A stretch of 64,000 nt of DNA from Microbacterium soli. Lineage in GTDB: Bacteria > Actinomycetota > Actinomycetes > Actinomycetales > Microbacteriaceae. The position numbers were made by a program, and so were the translations under genes. This document shows, in pieces, positions 9,479 to 19,398 of this stretch (its first letter is position 1; each line of letters opens with the position of its first letter). The notes under the pieces are model-generated. The model had not been told where the DNA came from, made no database searches, and saw nothing but the letters and a program-made list of their open reading frames with translations. The stretch covers positions 2,480,001 to 2,544,000 of the forward strand of contig NZ_BAABCP010000001.1 in the NCBI RefSeq assembly GCF_039539005.1, written 5' to 3'.

Positions 9479-10042
9479 ATGGCACTTACCCCGGATGACG
9501 TCGTCCACAAGGAGTTCCAGCACGTCCGATTCAAGGACGGTTTCGACCCCGAAGAGGTCGACGACTACCTCGATGAGATCGTCGTTGAGTGGCGCAAGAC
9601 CATCGAGGAGAACAACGACCTCAAGGCGAAGCTCGCGGCGTTCGAGTCCGGCCAGCACACCGCTCCCGTCGCCGCGGCCCCTGCCGCCGAGGCCCCGGCC
9701 ACATCGACCGCGTCCGCCACGGGCACCTCTGCGGGCATCATCGAGCTCGCTCAGCGTCTGCACGACGAGCACGTCGCGGAGGGAGAGGCCAAGCGTCGTC
9801 AGCTCATCGCGGACGCCGAGGCCGAGGTGGCGCGCATCCGCTCCGCGGCGGAGGCCAAGCAGCGCGAGGAGGCCGTGCGTCTCGAGCGCGAGCGCAACAC
9901 CCTCGAGGGCCGTATCACCGAGCTGCGCGAGTTCGAGCGCGACTACCGCGGCAAGCTGCGCGCGATGATCGAGGGGCAGCTGCGCGACCTCGACCAGAAG
10001 ACCTCCTCGGACTCGACCCCGGTCTCGGCCATCGGCCTGTAG
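9479..10042 (+). CDS. wag31: DivIVA/Wag31, polar growth scaffold
   Basis: Coiled-coil scaffold that binds curved membrane at the poles and directs tip growth in actinobacteria. The N-terminal membrane-targeting domain is typical (LTPDDVVHKEFQHVRFKDGFDPEEVDDYLDE would be its opening, residues 3-33). An Ala/Pro/Thr linker at about 60-82 and a long charged coiled coil follow (about 83-170, rich in Glu, Arg, Ala). An AAAGAGGAG ribosome site precedes the ATG. It has its own -10 candidate and leader and is followed seven bases later by lspA. Confidence 0.95.
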   Translation: MALTPDDVVHKEFQHVRFKDGFDPEEVDDYLDEIVVEWRKTIEENNDLKAKLAAFESGQHTAPVAAAPAAEAPATSTASATGTSAGIIELAQRLHDEHVAEGEAKRRQLIADAEAEVARIRSAAEAKQREEAVRLERERNTLEGRITELREFERDYRGKLRAMIEGQLRDLDQKTSSDSTPVSAIGL

Positions 10043-10049
10043 GTCACTC

Positions 10050-10640
10050 TTGACAGGACGTCGTCCCCTTCGTCGGTCGGCGGCCGGTGCGATCGTCGCG
10101 ATCCTCGCGGCGCTCGTGCTGGTCGCCGATCAGTCTGTGAAGCAGCTCACCATCGCACACCTCCCGTCCCAGGAGACGGTCCCGGTGCTGGGCGAGTTCC
10201 TCCAGTTGTTCTACATCCGCAACTCCGGCGCGGCGTTCTCGATCGGCGCCGGGATGACGTGGATCTTCACGATCGCGCTCGTCGTCGTCGCCGGTGTCAT
10301 CGTCTGGAAGACCATCGGCGTGCGCTCCCGGCTGTGGGCCGTGGTGCTCGGCGGTCTGCTGGGCGGCGTCCTCGGCAATCTCACCGACCGGCTGCTCCGA
10401 GATCCGGGCTTCGCGGTCGGTCATGTCGTCGACATGATCTCCATGCCGTGGATGATCCCCGCGGTGTTCAACGTGGCCGACGTCTTCATCGTCACAGGCA
10501 TGATCTCCGTCGCTCTGCTGGTGGTCACCGGACTCCGACTGGACGGCACTCGAGAACGCGATCATGCGCAGCCCGACGACGCAGGCGGTGCCGAGGACGA
10601 TGCGGCTCCGGGGTCCGAGTCCGCCGCGAGCGGGGCGTGA
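10050..10640 (+). CDS. lspA: LspA, lipoprotein signal peptidase II
   Basis: Membrane aspartyl protease that removes signal peptides from prolipoproteins; the ctaC product in this window is a likely substrate. Four hydrophobic segments are present with the family motifs NSGAAFSIG and GNLTDR and the second catalytic aspartate in FNVADVFI. The 196-residue length includes a charged, disordered C-terminal tail ([15 protein letters not shown]). The start appears to be TTG at 10050, seven bases after the divIVA stop, without a clear Shine-Dalgarno. Confidence 0.93.
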   Translation: MTGRRPLRRSAAGAIVAILAALVLVADQSVKQLTIAHLPSQETVPVLGEFLQLFYIRNSGAAFSIGAGMTWIFTIALVVVAGVIVWKTIGVRSRLWAVVLGGLLGGVLGNLTDRLLRDPGFAVGHVVDMISMPWMIPAVFNVADVFIVTGMISVALLVVTGLRLDGTRERDHAQPDDAGGAEDDAAPGSESAASGA

Positions 10641-10642
10641 GG

Positions 10643-11578
10643 ATGCCCTCTCGCAGCCTGCCCGTGCCCGACGGGCTGGAGGGCGCGAGGGTCGACGCCG
10701 CCCTGGCGAAGATGCTCGGCTTCTCCCGCACCTTCGCCGCCGAGATCGCGGAGTCTGGCGGGGTGATCCTCGACGGCGTCGTCCTGGGCAAGTCCGATCG
10801 GCTGCGTGCGGGGGCGTGGCTGGAGGTGACGTGGACTCCGCGGGAGGAGCCGCGGATCGTCCCGCTCGCCGTCCCCGAACTGGGGATCGTGCACGACGAC
10901 GACGAGATCGTCGTCGTCGACAAGCCCACCGGCGTCGCCGCCCACCCGTCCGTCGGCTGGGAGGGCCCGACGGTGGTGGGTGCACTGGCCGCTGCAGGAT
11001 TCCGCATCGCCACCAGCGGTGCGCCCGAGCGTCAGGGCGTCGTGCATCGTCTGGATGTCGGCACCAGCGGCCTCATGGTGGTCGCCAAGACCGAGTCCGC
11101 GTACACGGCCCTCAAACGGGCCTTCAAGGAGCGCACCGTCGAGAAGGTGTACCACGCCGTCGTGCAGGGGCATCCGGATCCGCTCACCGGAACGATCGAC
11201 GCGCCCATCGGCAGAGATCCCCGTCACCACTGGAGGTTCGCGGTCGTCGCCGACGGGAAGCCGTCGGTGACCCACTACGAGACGCTCGAGGCGTTCCCGG
11301 GGGCCTCGCTGCTGGAGATCCGCCTCGAGACCGGCCGCACGCACCAGATCCGCGTGCACATGGCCGCGCATCGACATCCGTGCGTCGGCGACCCGCTGTA
11401 CGGCGCCGACCCCACCCTGTCGGCGAGGCTCGGCCTCACGAGGCAGTGGCTGCATGCGCATCGGCTCGCGTTCACGCATCCGGCCTCGGGGGAGTGGGTG
11501 CGATTCGAGTCGCCGTATCCCGCCGATTTCCGCCATGCGCTTGAGGTGCTCGACCCGGGCCGTTCGGAGGACGCCTGA
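10643..11578 (+). CDS. RluD-family rRNA pseudouridine synthase
   Basis: Isomerises uridines in 23S rRNA. An N-terminal S4 RNA-binding domain (about residues 14-75, [21 protein letters not shown]) precedes the RluA/RluD catalytic domain, with the active-site motif [15 protein letters not shown] containing the catalytic Asp. The 311-residue length fits RluD. The ATG at 10643 follows the lspA stop by two bases; the frame remains open further upstream but only antisense or out of phase to lspA. The pairing of lspA with an RluD-like gene is widely conserved in Gram-positive bacteria. Which uridine it modifies cannot be read from the sequence. Confidence 0.92.
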   Translation: MPSRSLPVPDGLEGARVDAALAKMLGFSRTFAAEIAESGGVILDGVVLGKSDRLRAGAWLEVTWTPREEPRIVPLAVPELGIVHDDDEIVVVDKPTGVAAHPSVGWEGPTVVGALAAAGFRIATSGAPERQGVVHRLDVGTSGLMVVAKTESAYTALKRAFKERTVEKVYHAVVQGHPDPLTGTIDAPIGRDPRHHWRFAVVADGKPSVTHYETLEAFPGASLLEIRLETGRTHQIRVHMAAHRHPCVGDPLYGADPTLSARLGLTRQWLHAHRLAFTHPASGEWVRFESPYPADFRHALEVLDPGRSEDA

Positions 11579-11660
11579 GCGCACGCCCGTGCGCCGCGCC
11601 GCGAGGCCGGACTCCCGGGCAGGGGGAACGGGGTTCGGGACGGGTGGGGAGGGGCCCGGG

Positions 11661-11666
11661 TAGGCT
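11661..11666 (+). promoter_or_regulatory. Leaderless-type -10 of dnaE
   Basis: TAGGCT, six bases before the dnaE ATG and without a Shine-Dalgarno in the normal position. Transcription is predicted to start at or next to the A of the start codon. Confidence 0.5.
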
Positions 11667-11672
11667 CGGATC

Positions 11673-14600
11673 ATGGCCTCCGACTCCTTCGTGCACCTGC
11701 ATGTCCACAGCGAGTACTCCATGCTGGACGGCGCGGCCAAGATCAGCTCGATGACCAAGGCCGCCGCCGATTACGGGATGCCCGCGATCGCCGTCACCGA
11801 CCATGGCAACACGTTCGCCGCGTACGAGTTCTACAATGCGGCGAAGGCCGCCGGGGTCAAGCCGATCATCGGCCTCGAGGCGTACGTCACCCCCGGCACC
11901 CACCGCAGTGACAAGTCCCGGGTCGCGTGGGGGTCGCCCGATCAGAAGAGCGACGACGTCTCGGGCTCCGGCGCGTACACGCACATGACGCTGTGGAGCG
12001 AGACGACACCGGGGATGCACAACCTGTTCCGGCTGAGCTCGCGCTCGAGCCTGGAAGGCTACTACTTCAAGCCGCGGATGGACCGTGAGCTGCTGCAGAC
12101 CTACAGCGACGGCCTCATCGCGACCACGGGATGCCCGTCGGGGGAGATCCAGACCCGCCTGCGTCTGGGGCAGTACGACGCGGCCCGTGCGGCGGCTGCG
12201 GAGTTCCAGGACATCTTCGGCAAGGAGAACTACTTCTGCGAGATCATGGACCACGGTCTGTCGATCGAGCGGCGCGTGACCTCCGACCTGCTGCGGCTGG
12301 CCAAGGACCTGGGCATCCCCCTCGTCGCCACCAACGACTCGCACTACACGCACCAGCACGAGGCCGACGCGCACGAGGCGCTGCTGTGCGTGCAGTCCGG
12401 GTCGACCATGGATGACCCCAACCGGTTCAAGTTCGACGGCGACGGCTACTACATCAAGACGGCGCAGGAGATGCGCCAGCTCTTCCGCGACCACCCCGAG
12501 GCCTGCGACAACACGCTGCTGATCGCCGAGCGCTGCCAGGTCGAGTTCGACACCGAGGCGAACTACATGCCGAGCTTCCCCGTCCCGGAGGGGGAGACCG
12601 AGGAGAGCTGGCTGGTCAAGGAGGTCGAGCGCGGGCTGCACTACCGCTACCCGGACGGCATCCCCGGCGAGGTGCGCGAGCGCGCCGAGTACGAGCTGGG
12701 CATCATCCTGCAGATGAAGTTCCCCGGCTACTTCCTCGTGGTGGCCGACTTCATCAACTGGGCCAAGGACCACGGCATCCGCGTCGGTCCGGGCCGGGGA
12801 TCGGGCGCCGGGTCGATGGTCGCCTACGCGATGAGGATCACCGATCTGGACCCGCTCCGGCACGGTCTCATCTTCGAGCGCTTCCTCAACCCGGATCGCG
12901 TGTCCATGCCCGACTTCGACGTCGACTTCGACGACCGCCGCCGCGGCGAGGTCATCGACTACGTCACGGAGAAGTACGGCGACGACCGCGTCGCGCAGAT
13001 CGTCACCTACGGCACCATCAAGTCCAAACAGGCGTTGAAGGACGCCGGCCGTGTGCTGGGCTTCCCGTTCAGCATGGGCGACCGGCTCACCAAGGCCATG
13101 CCGCCCGCGGTGATGGGCAAGGACATGCCCCTCAGCGGCATGTACGACTCCACGCACCCGCGCTACAAGGAGGCCAGCGAGTTCCGCGCGCTCATCGACA
13201 CCGACCCGGAGGCGAAGACGGTCTTCGACCGCGCGCTGGGGCTGGAGGGGCTGAAACGGCAGTGGGGCGTGCACGCCGCCGGCGTGATCATGTCCTCGCA
13301 TCCGCTGCTGGACATCGTGCCGATCATGAAGCGCGAGCAGGACGGTCAGATCGTCACGCAGTTCGACTACCCGTCCTGCGAGTCGCTCGGGCTGATCAAG
13401 ATGGACTTCCTGGGGCTGCGCAACCTCACGATCATCTCGGACGCGCTGGACAACATCCGCACCAACCGCGGTGAGGAGCTCGATCTGGAGCACCTCACGA
13501 TCGAGGACCGCGGGGCGTACGAGCTGCTCGCCCGCGGCGACACCCTGGGCGTGTTCCAGCTCGACGGCGGTGCCATGCGCGCGCTGCTGCGCCTGATGAA
13601 GCCGGACAACTTCGAGGACATCTCCGCCGTCATCGCGCTGTATCGTCCTGGCCCCATGGGCGCGAACTCGCACACCAACTACGCCCTGCGCAAGAACGGG
13701 CAGCAGGAGATCACCCCCATTCACCCCGAGCTCGAGGAGCCGCTGCGGGAGATCCTCGAGGGCACGTACGGGTTGATCATCTACCAGGAGCAGGTGATGG
13801 CCATCGCGCAGAAGGTGGCGGGGTTCACTCTCGGCCAGGCGGACATCCTGCGGCGCGCGATGGGCAAGAAGAAGAAGTCCGAGCTGGACAAGCAGTACGC
13901 GGGCTTCCACCAGGGGATGCTGGACCGCGGGTTCAGCGAGGAGGCCATCAAGGCGCTCTGGGACATCCTGCTGCCGTTCTCCGACTACGCGTTCAACAAG
14001 GCGCACTCCGCCGCGTACGGGCTGGTGTCCTACTGGACCGCGTACCTGAAGGCGCACTACCCGGCCGAGTACATGGCCGCGCTGCTGACGAGCGTCGGCG
14101 ATTCCAAGGACAAGATGGCGCTGTACCTGAATGAATGCCGCCGCATGGGCATCAGGGTGCTGCCGCCGGACGTCTCCGAGTCGATCAACTTCTTCGCCGC
14201 CGTCGGCGAGGACATCCGCTTCGGTCTCGGCGCGGTGCGCAACGTCGGCGGCAACGTCGTCGAAGGCATCATCAGTGCACGGCAGGAGGGCCCCTACACC
14301 TCCTTCCATGACTTCCTCGACCGCGTACCGCTGCACGTGGCGAACAAGCGCACCGTGGAATCGCTCATCAAGGCGGGGGCCTTCGACTCGATGGGCGACA
14401 CCCGTCGCGCCCTGCTGGAGATCCACGAGGACGCCGTCGAGGCGGCGGTGGACCGCAAGCGCAACGAGGCGCAGGGGGCCATCGGCTTCGACTTCGACAG
14501 CCTGTACGACGACATGGACCAGGCGCCGCCGGCGAAGGTCCCGGAGCGACCGGAGTGGGTCAAGAAGGACAAGCTCGCCTTCGAGCGGGAGATGCTCGGG

Positions 14601-15191
14601 CTGTACGTCTCCGATCATCCGCTGGCAGGGCTGGAGGTGCCGCTGGCCCGGCACGCGTCCATCTCCATCCACGACCTTCTCACCTCGGAGGACCTGCAGG
14701 ACGGTGACCAGGTGACGGTGGCGGGGTTGGTCACCGGCGTCCAGCACCGGGTGGCCAAGGCCAGCGGGAACCCGTACGGCATGATCTCCGTCGAGGATTT
14801 CGACGGGGAGATCACGGTCATGTTCATGGGCAAGACCTACACGGAGTTCCAGCATCTGCTGCAGCAGGATGCGATCCTCGCCGTCCGCGGTCGTGTGTCG
14901 CGCAGGGACGACGGCATGAACCTGCACGCGCAGTCCGCGTTCGCCCCCGACATCGGCTCCTTCGACGCGGCCGGTCCGCTGTCCCTCCTCGTCGCCGAGC
15001 AGCGCGCCACGGAGCGCACCATGACGGATCTCGCCGAGGTGCTGCGACGGCATGCCGGCGACACTGAGGTGCTGTTGCGTGTGCACCGGGGCGGGTCCGC
15101 GAAGGTGTTCGAGGTGCCGATGCCGGTGACGGTCTCGGCGGACCTCTTCGGCGATCTGAAGTCGCTGCTCGGGCCCGCATGCCTGGGGTGA
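11673..15191 (+). CDS. dnaE: DnaE, DNA polymerase III alpha subunit
   Basis: Catalytic subunit of the replicative polymerase, 1172 residues. Domains in order: the PHP domain starting HLHVHSEYSMLDGAAK (about residues 6-21), the polymerase palm with the catalytic triad in PDFDVDFDDRRRGEVI (about 413-428), the tandem HhH and beta-binding region (KDAGRVLGF, DKQYAGFH) and a C-terminal OB-fold (about 1000-1080, VTVAGLVTGVQHRVAK). Length and PHP domain indicate the essential DnaE1 type rather than ImuC/DnaE2. The start is preceded by TAGGCT at six-base spacing, so the mRNA is probably leaderless. Confidence 0.97.
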   Translation: MASDSFVHLHVHSEYSMLDGAAKISSMTKAAADYGMPAIAVTDHGNTFAAYEFYNAAKAAGVKPIIGLEAYVTPGTHRSDKSRVAWGSPDQKSDDVSGSGAYTHMTLWSETTPGMHNLFRLSSRSSLEGYYFKPRMDRELLQTYSDGLIATTGCPSGEIQTRLRLGQYDAARAAAAEFQDIFGKENYFCEIMDHGLSIERRVTSDLLRLAKDLGIPLVATNDSHYTHQHEADAHEALLCVQSGSTMDDPNRFKFDGDGYYIKTAQEMRQLFRDHPEACDNTLLIAERCQVEFDTEANYMPSFPVPEGETEESWLVKEVERGLHYRYPDGIPGEVRERAEYELGIILQMKFPGYFLVVADFINWAKDHGIRVGPGRGSGAGSMVAYAMRITDLDPLRHGLIFERFLNPDRVSMPDFDVDFDDRRRGEVIDYVTEKYGDDRVAQIVTYGTIKSKQALKDAGRVLGFPFSMGDRLTKAMPPAVMGKDMPLSGMYDSTHPRYKEASEFRALIDTDPEAKTVFDRALGLEGLKRQWGVHAAGVIMSSHPLLDIVPIMKREQDGQIVTQFDYPSCESLGLIKMDFLGLRNLTIISDALDNIRTNRGEELDLEHLTIEDRGAYELLARGDTLGVFQLDGGAMRALLRLMKPDNFEDISAVIALYRPGPMGANSHTNYALRKNGQQEITPIHPELEEPLREILEGTYGLIIYQEQVMAIAQKVAGFTLGQADILRRAMGKKKKSELDKQYAGFHQGMLDRGFSEEAIKALWDILLPFSDYAFNKAHSAAYGLVSYWTAYLKAHYPAEYMAALLTSVGDSKDKMALYLNECRRMGIRVLPPDVSESINFFAAVGEDIRFGLGAVRNVGGNVVEGIISARQEGPYTSFHDFLDRVPLHVANKRTVESLIKAGAFDSMGDTRRALLEIHEDAVEAAVDRKRNEAQGAIGFDFDSLYDDMDQAPPAKVPERPEWVKKDKLAFEREMLGLYVSDHPLAGLEVPLARHASISIHDLLTSEDLQDGDQVTVAGLVTGVQHRVAKASGNPYGMISVEDFDGEITVMFMGKTYTEFQHLLQQDAILAVRGRVSRRDDGMNLHAQSAFAPDIGSFDAAGPLSLLVAEQRATERTMTDLAEVLRRHAGDTEVLLRVHRGGSAKVFEVPMPVTVSADLFGDLKSLLGPACLG

Positions 15192-15196
15192 CCCGG

Positions 15197-15218
15197 GGGC
15201 GCGTCTGAAACGTCGCCC
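15197..15218 (+). terminator. Weak hairpin after dnaE
   Basis: GGGCGCGT pairs with ACGTCGCCC across loop CTGAA, with a one-base bulge, six bases after the dnaE stop. There is no T tract. Confidence 0.25.
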
Positions 15219-15240
15219 AGGCTGTGCGCAGGACCCTGGG

Positions 15241-15246
15241 TAGTAT
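15241..15246 (+). promoter_or_regulatory. Putative -10 before the membrane protein gene
   Basis: TAGTAT, 43 bases before the chosen ATG at 15290. It would drive the membrane protein gene and probably hisD. No -35 was found. Confidence 0.35.
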
Positions 15247-15289
15247 CGGGTCTCGCAGGGTGAAGCGATGCGAGGAGAGGACCCGCTGG

Positions 15290-16486
15290 ATGAGCACCGG
15301 ACGTGCGGAGGAGTCCACCGATGACGCGGTGCGCACCCAGGAGCAGCTGGAGCCCGAGTACGGGATCCTCGGATTCACGCTGCGCGAGCTGATCATCCTC
15401 GTCGCATGGGCGGTGTCGTTCGTCGTCTCGTTCTTCCCGGTGGCGGCGCTGGGCTCGACGGTGTGGGTGAGCGGGATCGACTGGATCCTCACGATCGGCG
15501 TGCCCACGGCCGCCGTCTTCCTCCTCGTGCTGCGCAGATTCTCCCCCGAGGGCATTCGCAGGGTCGGGTCCCTGGGCATCGACCAGTTCGCCTCCGTGGC
15601 GGTCTCGGTGTCCGCGACCGTGTGGGTGCAGCTGATCTGGCGGCAGACCGCCGCGATCGTGCAGACAGGGGTCTTCACGATCGGGTGGGTGCCGATCGTC
15701 GCCGCGGTCGCCGCACTCGCCCTCGTCGCGTCGACGGTGTTCGCGCCGCTGATCCCGCGACTGCGCGACGACTTCGAGGGGCGCGCGGAGACGCTCGCGC
15801 ACCGCAACGCGAATCCCGTGCGACCCGTCATCCCGCGGACGCGGCGCCCGGCATCGCGCGCCGCTGCGCTCCCGGACGCGGTGCCGTCGGATGTGACGGA
15901 TGCCGGGGGCACGACTGTCCTTCCGGACGCACCGTCCCCCGCGGCGCACGATGATGTCGATGACGATACGCGGCCGCGTGCGCAATTCCCGTTCCTCGGC
16001 GGCGGAGTCCTGCTCGCCGAGGGCCCGTCCGCGGCGGCCGCGGACCCGCTTCCCGCCGTCGGAGACGGCAGCGCTCCGGCTGGTGCCCCGGCGGGCGGCC
16101 GGGCGGAGATGGACGGCGATGTCGCGGATGCCGATGGACGCGAGAACGGGACGGCGTACACCGATCCGATCGAAGCGCTGGATGAGATCTTCGCCGCCAA
16201 CGGGCTGGGAGTCACCTCCGAACCTGACGAGGAGCGGGCGCCGCGAGGTCTGCTGCGTCGCAACAGAAGCGCTCAGCCGCGCACGGCCGACCAGGAGGCG
16301 AATCCGTTCTGGATCCTCGCCGGAACCGAGCGCGACGTCCTCGACGAGCAGGGGCAGCCGCTGTTCCGCATCGGCCCGGAGGCCTGGGCCCTGGTCATCG
16401 AGGACCGCGGTGGGGCGTACGTCGTCCGACATGACGACGGCCGCATCGGCTTTCTGCACGACATCACCGGCATCACGAAAGGCTGA
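15290..16486 (+). CDS. Unidentified four-pass membrane protein with acidic linker
   Basis: I do not recognise a characterised family. The predicted 398 residues begin with a short acidic N-terminus, then about four hydrophobic segments (roughly residues 25-145, starting LRELIILVAWAVSFVVSFFP). A long disordered Ala/Pro/Asp-rich region (about 175-335) and a compact C-terminal domain of about 60 residues follow, starting NPFWILAGTERDVLDEQG, with alternating Gly and aromatic residues as in a small beta fold. The ATG at 15290 is preceded by GAGGAGAGG at moderate distance; an earlier ATG at 15224 would add an Arg-rich stretch. It ends four bases before hisD, so it is probably co-transcribed. Confidence 0.75.
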   Translation: MSTGRAEESTDDAVRTQEQLEPEYGILGFTLRELIILVAWAVSFVVSFFPVAALGSTVWVSGIDWILTIGVPTAAVFLLVLRRFSPEGIRRVGSLGIDQFASVAVSVSATVWVQLIWRQTAAIVQTGVFTIGWVPIVAAVAALALVASTVFAPLIPRLRDDFEGRAETLAHRNANPVRPVIPRTRRPASRAAALPDAVPSDVTDAGGTTVLPDAPSPAAHDDVDDDTRPRAQFPFLGGGVLLAEGPSAAAADPLPAVGDGSAPAGAPAGGRAEMDGDVADADGRENGTAYTDPIEALDEIFAANGLGVTSEPDEERAPRGLLRRNRSAQPRTADQEANPFWILAGTERDVLDEQGQPLFRIGPEAWALVIEDRGGAYVVRHDDGRIGFLHDITGITKG

Positions 16487-16490
16487 CACA

Positions 16491-17819
16491 TTGCGCACCA
16501 TCGATCTCCGCGGGAAGAGCCTCGCCCCCGCGGACATGCTCGCCGTTGTTCCCCGTGCCGCACAGGCACGGGCCGAAGCCCTGGCGACCGCCGCGCAGAT
16601 CGTCGATGACGTCCGCACGGCGGGCGAGAGCGCGCTGCGTGATCAGGCCGAGAGGTTCGACCACGTCGTCGGACACGCGATCCGGGTGCCCGCCGAGCAC
16701 CTCGCCGAAGCACTGGAGTCCGTGGATCCCGAGGTGCGCACGGCCCTCGAGAACGCGATCGGACGGGTGCGCAGGGGATCCGCCGCACAGGTGCCCGCCG
16801 CGCACATCACCGAGCTCGGTCCGGGTGCGCGCATCATCCAGCGCTGGCAGCCCGTAGGACGCGCCGGCGTCTACATCCCCGGAGGGAAGGCGCCGCTGGC
16901 TTCCAGCGTCGTGATGAACGTCGTCCCCGCGCAGGTCGCCGGAGTCGGCAGCATCGCCCTCGCCTCCCCGCCGCAGGCCGGCCACGGCGGGCGGGTGCAC
17001 CCGACGATCCTCGCCGCCGCCGCGCTGCTGGGCATCGACGAGGTGTACGCCATCGGCGGCGCGGGTGCCATCGGAGCGCTGGCGTACGGAGTGGCGGGGC
17101 TCGGACTCGATCCGGTCGACGTCGTCTCCGGACCGGGGAACAACTACGTCGCCTCCGCCAAGCGCGCCGTCGCCGGCGCCGTGGGCACGGACTCGGAGGC
17201 CGGCGCCACGGAGATCCTCGTCGTGGCGGACGACACGGCGGACCCGGACCTGGTCGCCGCCGACCTCGTCAGCCAGGCGGAGCACGACGAGCAGGCATCG
17301 GCCGTGCTCGTGACCGATTCCGTCGAGCTCGCGGACCGTGTGGCGGATGCCGTCGCACGCCGTGCTTCCGACACCCTGCACGCGCAGCGCGTCGCCGCGG
17401 CTCTGGCGGGCCCGCAGTCGGCGATCGTCCTGGTCGACGACCGAGGCATGGCGGAGGCGTTCAGCAACGCTTACGCTCCCGAGCATCTGGAACTGCACAT
17501 CGCGGGCGCCGCCGAGGCCGCCGAGCGGTTCACGAGCGCAGGCGCCGTCTTCGTCGGCGACCAGACCCCGGTCAGCCTCGGGGACTACATGGCGGGCAGC
17601 AACCACGTGCTGCCCACGGGCGGACAGGCGCGGTACGCCGCCGGACTGGGGGCGTACACGTTCCTGCGCCCCCAGCAGGTGATCGAGTACGACCACGCTG
17701 CGCTCGACCAGGTGCGCGAGGGCGTCATCGCGCTCTCGGCCGCGGAGATCCTGCCCGCGCACGGGGAAGCCGTGCAGGCGCGGTTCGCCGAGCGCTCCGT
17801 GCGCGTGGACCGCCGGTAG
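16491..17819 (+). CDS. hisD: HisD, histidinol dehydrogenase
   Basis: Zinc enzyme that performs the last two oxidations of histidine synthesis, L-histidinol to L-histidine with NAD. The 442-residue length fits. Signatures include [32 protein letters not shown] and [15 protein letters not shown], the zinc-ligand region [15 protein letters not shown] and [11 protein letters not shown]. The start is TTG at 16491, giving (M)[10 protein letters not shown]; the frame is open far upstream but only as a shadow of the preceding gene. No other his gene lies in the window. Its TAG stop is the first half of the TAGGCT preceding nrdR. Confidence 0.96.
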   Translation: MRTIDLRGKSLAPADMLAVVPRAAQARAEALATAAQIVDDVRTAGESALRDQAERFDHVVGHAIRVPAEHLAEALESVDPEVRTALENAIGRVRRGSAAQVPAAHITELGPGARIIQRWQPVGRAGVYIPGGKAPLASSVVMNVVPAQVAGVGSIALASPPQAGHGGRVHPTILAAAALLGIDEVYAIGGAGAIGALAYGVAGLGLDPVDVVSGPGNNYVASAKRAVAGAVGTDSEAGATEILVVADDTADPDLVAADLVSQAEHDEQASAVLVTDSVELADRVADAVARRASDTLHAQRVAAALAGPQSAIVLVDDRGMAEAFSNAYAPEHLELHIAGAAEAAERFTSAGAVFVGDQTPVSLGDYMAGSNHVLPTGGQARYAAGLGAYTFLRPQQVIEYDHAALDQVREGVIALSAAEILPAHGEAVQARFAERSVRVDRR

Positions 17820-17822
17820 GCT
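17817..17822 (+). promoter_or_regulatory. -10 hexamer of nrdR overlapping the hisD stop
   Basis: TAGGCT begins with the hisD TAG stop and lies eight bases before the nrdR ATG. GGGAG between them is too close to the ATG to be a good Shine-Dalgarno. Confidence 0.4.
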
Positions 17823-17830
17823 GGGAGATC

Positions 17831-18307
17831 ATGCACTGCCCTTTCTGCCGGCATCCGGACTCCCGCGTCATCGATTCCCGTACGAGCGATGACGGCCTGT
17901 CCATACGCCGGCGCAGGCAGTGCCCGGAGTGCGGCGGACGGTTCTCGACCACGGAGACGGCGAGCCTGATGGTCATCAAACGGTCCGGGGTGCTCGAGCC
18001 GTTCAGCCGCGACAAGGTCGTCGCGGGCGTTCGCAAGGCCTGCCAGGGGCGTCCGGTCACCGATGCCGACCTCGCCGTGCTCGCGCAGCAGGTCGAGGAG
18101 GCCGTCCGCCAGACCGGTGTGTCGCAGCTGGACACCAATGAGATCGGCCTCACCATCCTCGGCCCGCTGCGCGACCTCGACGAGGTCGCGTATCTGCGCT
18201 TCGCCAGCGTCTATCAGGGATTCGACTCGCTGGACGACTTCGAGCGCGCCATCGGCGAGCTGCGCGCAGACCATGCCACGGCGGAGTCGCCGCTCGCGGA
18301 CCGATAG
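17831..18307 (+). CDS. nrdR: NrdR, transcriptional repressor of ribonucleotide reductase genes
   Basis: Nucleotide-sensing repressor of nrd operons. The 158 residues comprise an N-terminal zinc ribbon (MHCPFC and RQCPECGG, residues 1-40) and an ATP-cone domain ([17 protein letters not shown], about 48-135). The length is typical. No NrdR box or nrd gene is present in the window, so its targets are elsewhere. It is probably transcribed from the TAGGCT overlapping the hisD stop as well as by read-through. Its own TAG stop starts the TAGCCT upstream of pyrD. Confidence 0.96.
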   Translation: MHCPFCRHPDSRVIDSRTSDDGLSIRRRRQCPECGGRFSTTETASLMVIKRSGVLEPFSRDKVVAGVRKACQGRPVTDADLAVLAQQVEEAVRQTGVSQLDTNEIGLTILGPLRDLDEVAYLRFASVYQGFDSLDDFERAIGELRADHATAESPLADR

Positions 18308-18310
18308 CCT
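18305..18310 (+). promoter_or_regulatory. Leaderless-type -10 of pyrD overlapping the nrdR stop
   Basis: TAGCCT begins with the nrdR TAG stop and lies seven bases before the pyrD ATG (four before an alternative GTG). Confidence 0.45.
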
Positions 18311-18317
18311 GGCAGTG

Positions 18318-19337
18318 ATGTACCCGCTGCTCTTCCGCCACGTCCTCTCCCGTCTCGACCCCGAATTCGCGCACCACGTCGCGATGACGGTGATCCGTGC
18401 GCTCGGCGTTCGGCCGTTCTCCTGGGTGGCGCGTGCGATCACTGCCCCGCATCCGGAGCTGCAGGTGCAGGCGCTGGGCCGCACCTTCCCATCGCCGTTC
18501 GGCATCGCGGCGGGCTTCGACAAGAACGCCGTGGGCGTGCGGGGCCTCGACGCGCTGGGATTCGGACACATCGAGGTCGGCACGGTGACCGCCGTTCCGC
18601 AGGAGGGCAACCCCCGGCCGCGGCTGTTCCGACTCGTGCCCGATCGTGCGGTCATCAACCGGATGGGGTTCAACAACGAGGGTGCGGCCGCTGCTGCCGC
18701 CCGGCTGAAGACGCTGCGACGTCGCGCACCGCGTGCCGTGATCGGGGCGAACATCGGCAAGAGCAGGGTCGTGGCGGTCGAGGACGCCCTCGACGACTAC
18801 GTCGCATCCGCCGCGCTGCTCGCGCCGCTGGCCGACTATCTGGCCGTGAACGTGTCCTCGCCGAACACCCCGGGACTGCGCGGGCTCCAGGCCGTCGACG
18901 CGCTCGCGCCGCTGCTCCGTGCGGTCAAGACCGCGGCGGGGGAGACGCCCCTGCTGGTGAAGATCGCGCCCGACCTGAGCGACGACGAGATCTCGGCCAT
19001 CGCGCGACTGGCCGTCGACGAGGGACTCGCCGGCATCATCACCCACAACACGACCATCGGTCGGGAGGGGTTGCGCACGGACCCCGCGGTCGTGGCGGCC
19101 GCCGGCGCCGGCGGCCTGTCGGGGGCGCCCCTGAAGGAGCGCTCGCTCGAGGTGCTCGCCGTCGTGCGCGCCGTCGTACCGGCGGAGTTCTGCGTGATCG
19201 CCGTGGGAGGCGTGGAGACCGCCGAGGACGTGCAGAAGCGGCTGGACGCCGGCGCGACCCTCGTGCAGGGGTACACGGCTTTCCTGTACCGCGGGCCGTT
19301 GTGGGCCCGGCAGATCAACAGGGGACTGCACCGCTGA
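18318..19337 (+). CDS. pyrD: PyrD, dihydroorotate dehydrogenase (class 2, quinone)
   Basis: FMN enzyme of pyrimidine synthesis that oxidises dihydroorotate to orotate and passes electrons to the quinone pool. The 339-residue length, the N-terminal membrane-associated helix (MYPLLFRHVLSRLDPEFAHH) and motifs FGIAAGFDKNAVGVRGL, RLVPDRAVINRMGFNNEG and VNVSSPNTPGLRGLQ place it in class 2, where Ser is the catalytic base. ATG at 18318 was chosen; a GTG three bases upstream is possible. The promoter hexamer overlaps the nrdR stop. It converges on the DUF3043 gene with 61 bases between stops. Confidence 0.96.
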   Translation: MYPLLFRHVLSRLDPEFAHHVAMTVIRALGVRPFSWVARAITAPHPELQVQALGRTFPSPFGIAAGFDKNAVGVRGLDALGFGHIEVGTVTAVPQEGNPRPRLFRLVPDRAVINRMGFNNEGAAAAAARLKTLRRRAPRAVIGANIGKSRVVAVEDALDDYVASAALLAPLADYLAVNVSSPNTPGLRGLQAVDALAPLLRAVKTAAGETPLLVKIAPDLSDDEISAIARLAVDEGLAGIITHNTTIGREGLRTDPAVVAAAGAGGLSGAPLKERSLEVLAVVRAVVPAEFCVIAVGGVETAEDVQKRLDAGATLVQGYTAFLYRGPLWARQINRGLHR

Positions 19338-19398
19338 GCAGGGTCGAGCCGTCGACCGCGGTCTGCGCTGTCGAGCCGCACCTGCGAGCGGTGCGCGA

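Noticed and set aside
11472..15086. A 1204-codon reverse-strand open frame opposite dnaE
   Set aside because: Antisense shadow of dnaE with no domain signature; dnaE has intact PHP and polymerase motifs.
15900..16490. An upstream extension of hisD that would make a 639-residue protein
   Set aside because: The extra part is an Arg/Ser/Pro-rich shadow of the membrane protein gene in another frame; HisD homology begins at the TTG at 16491.
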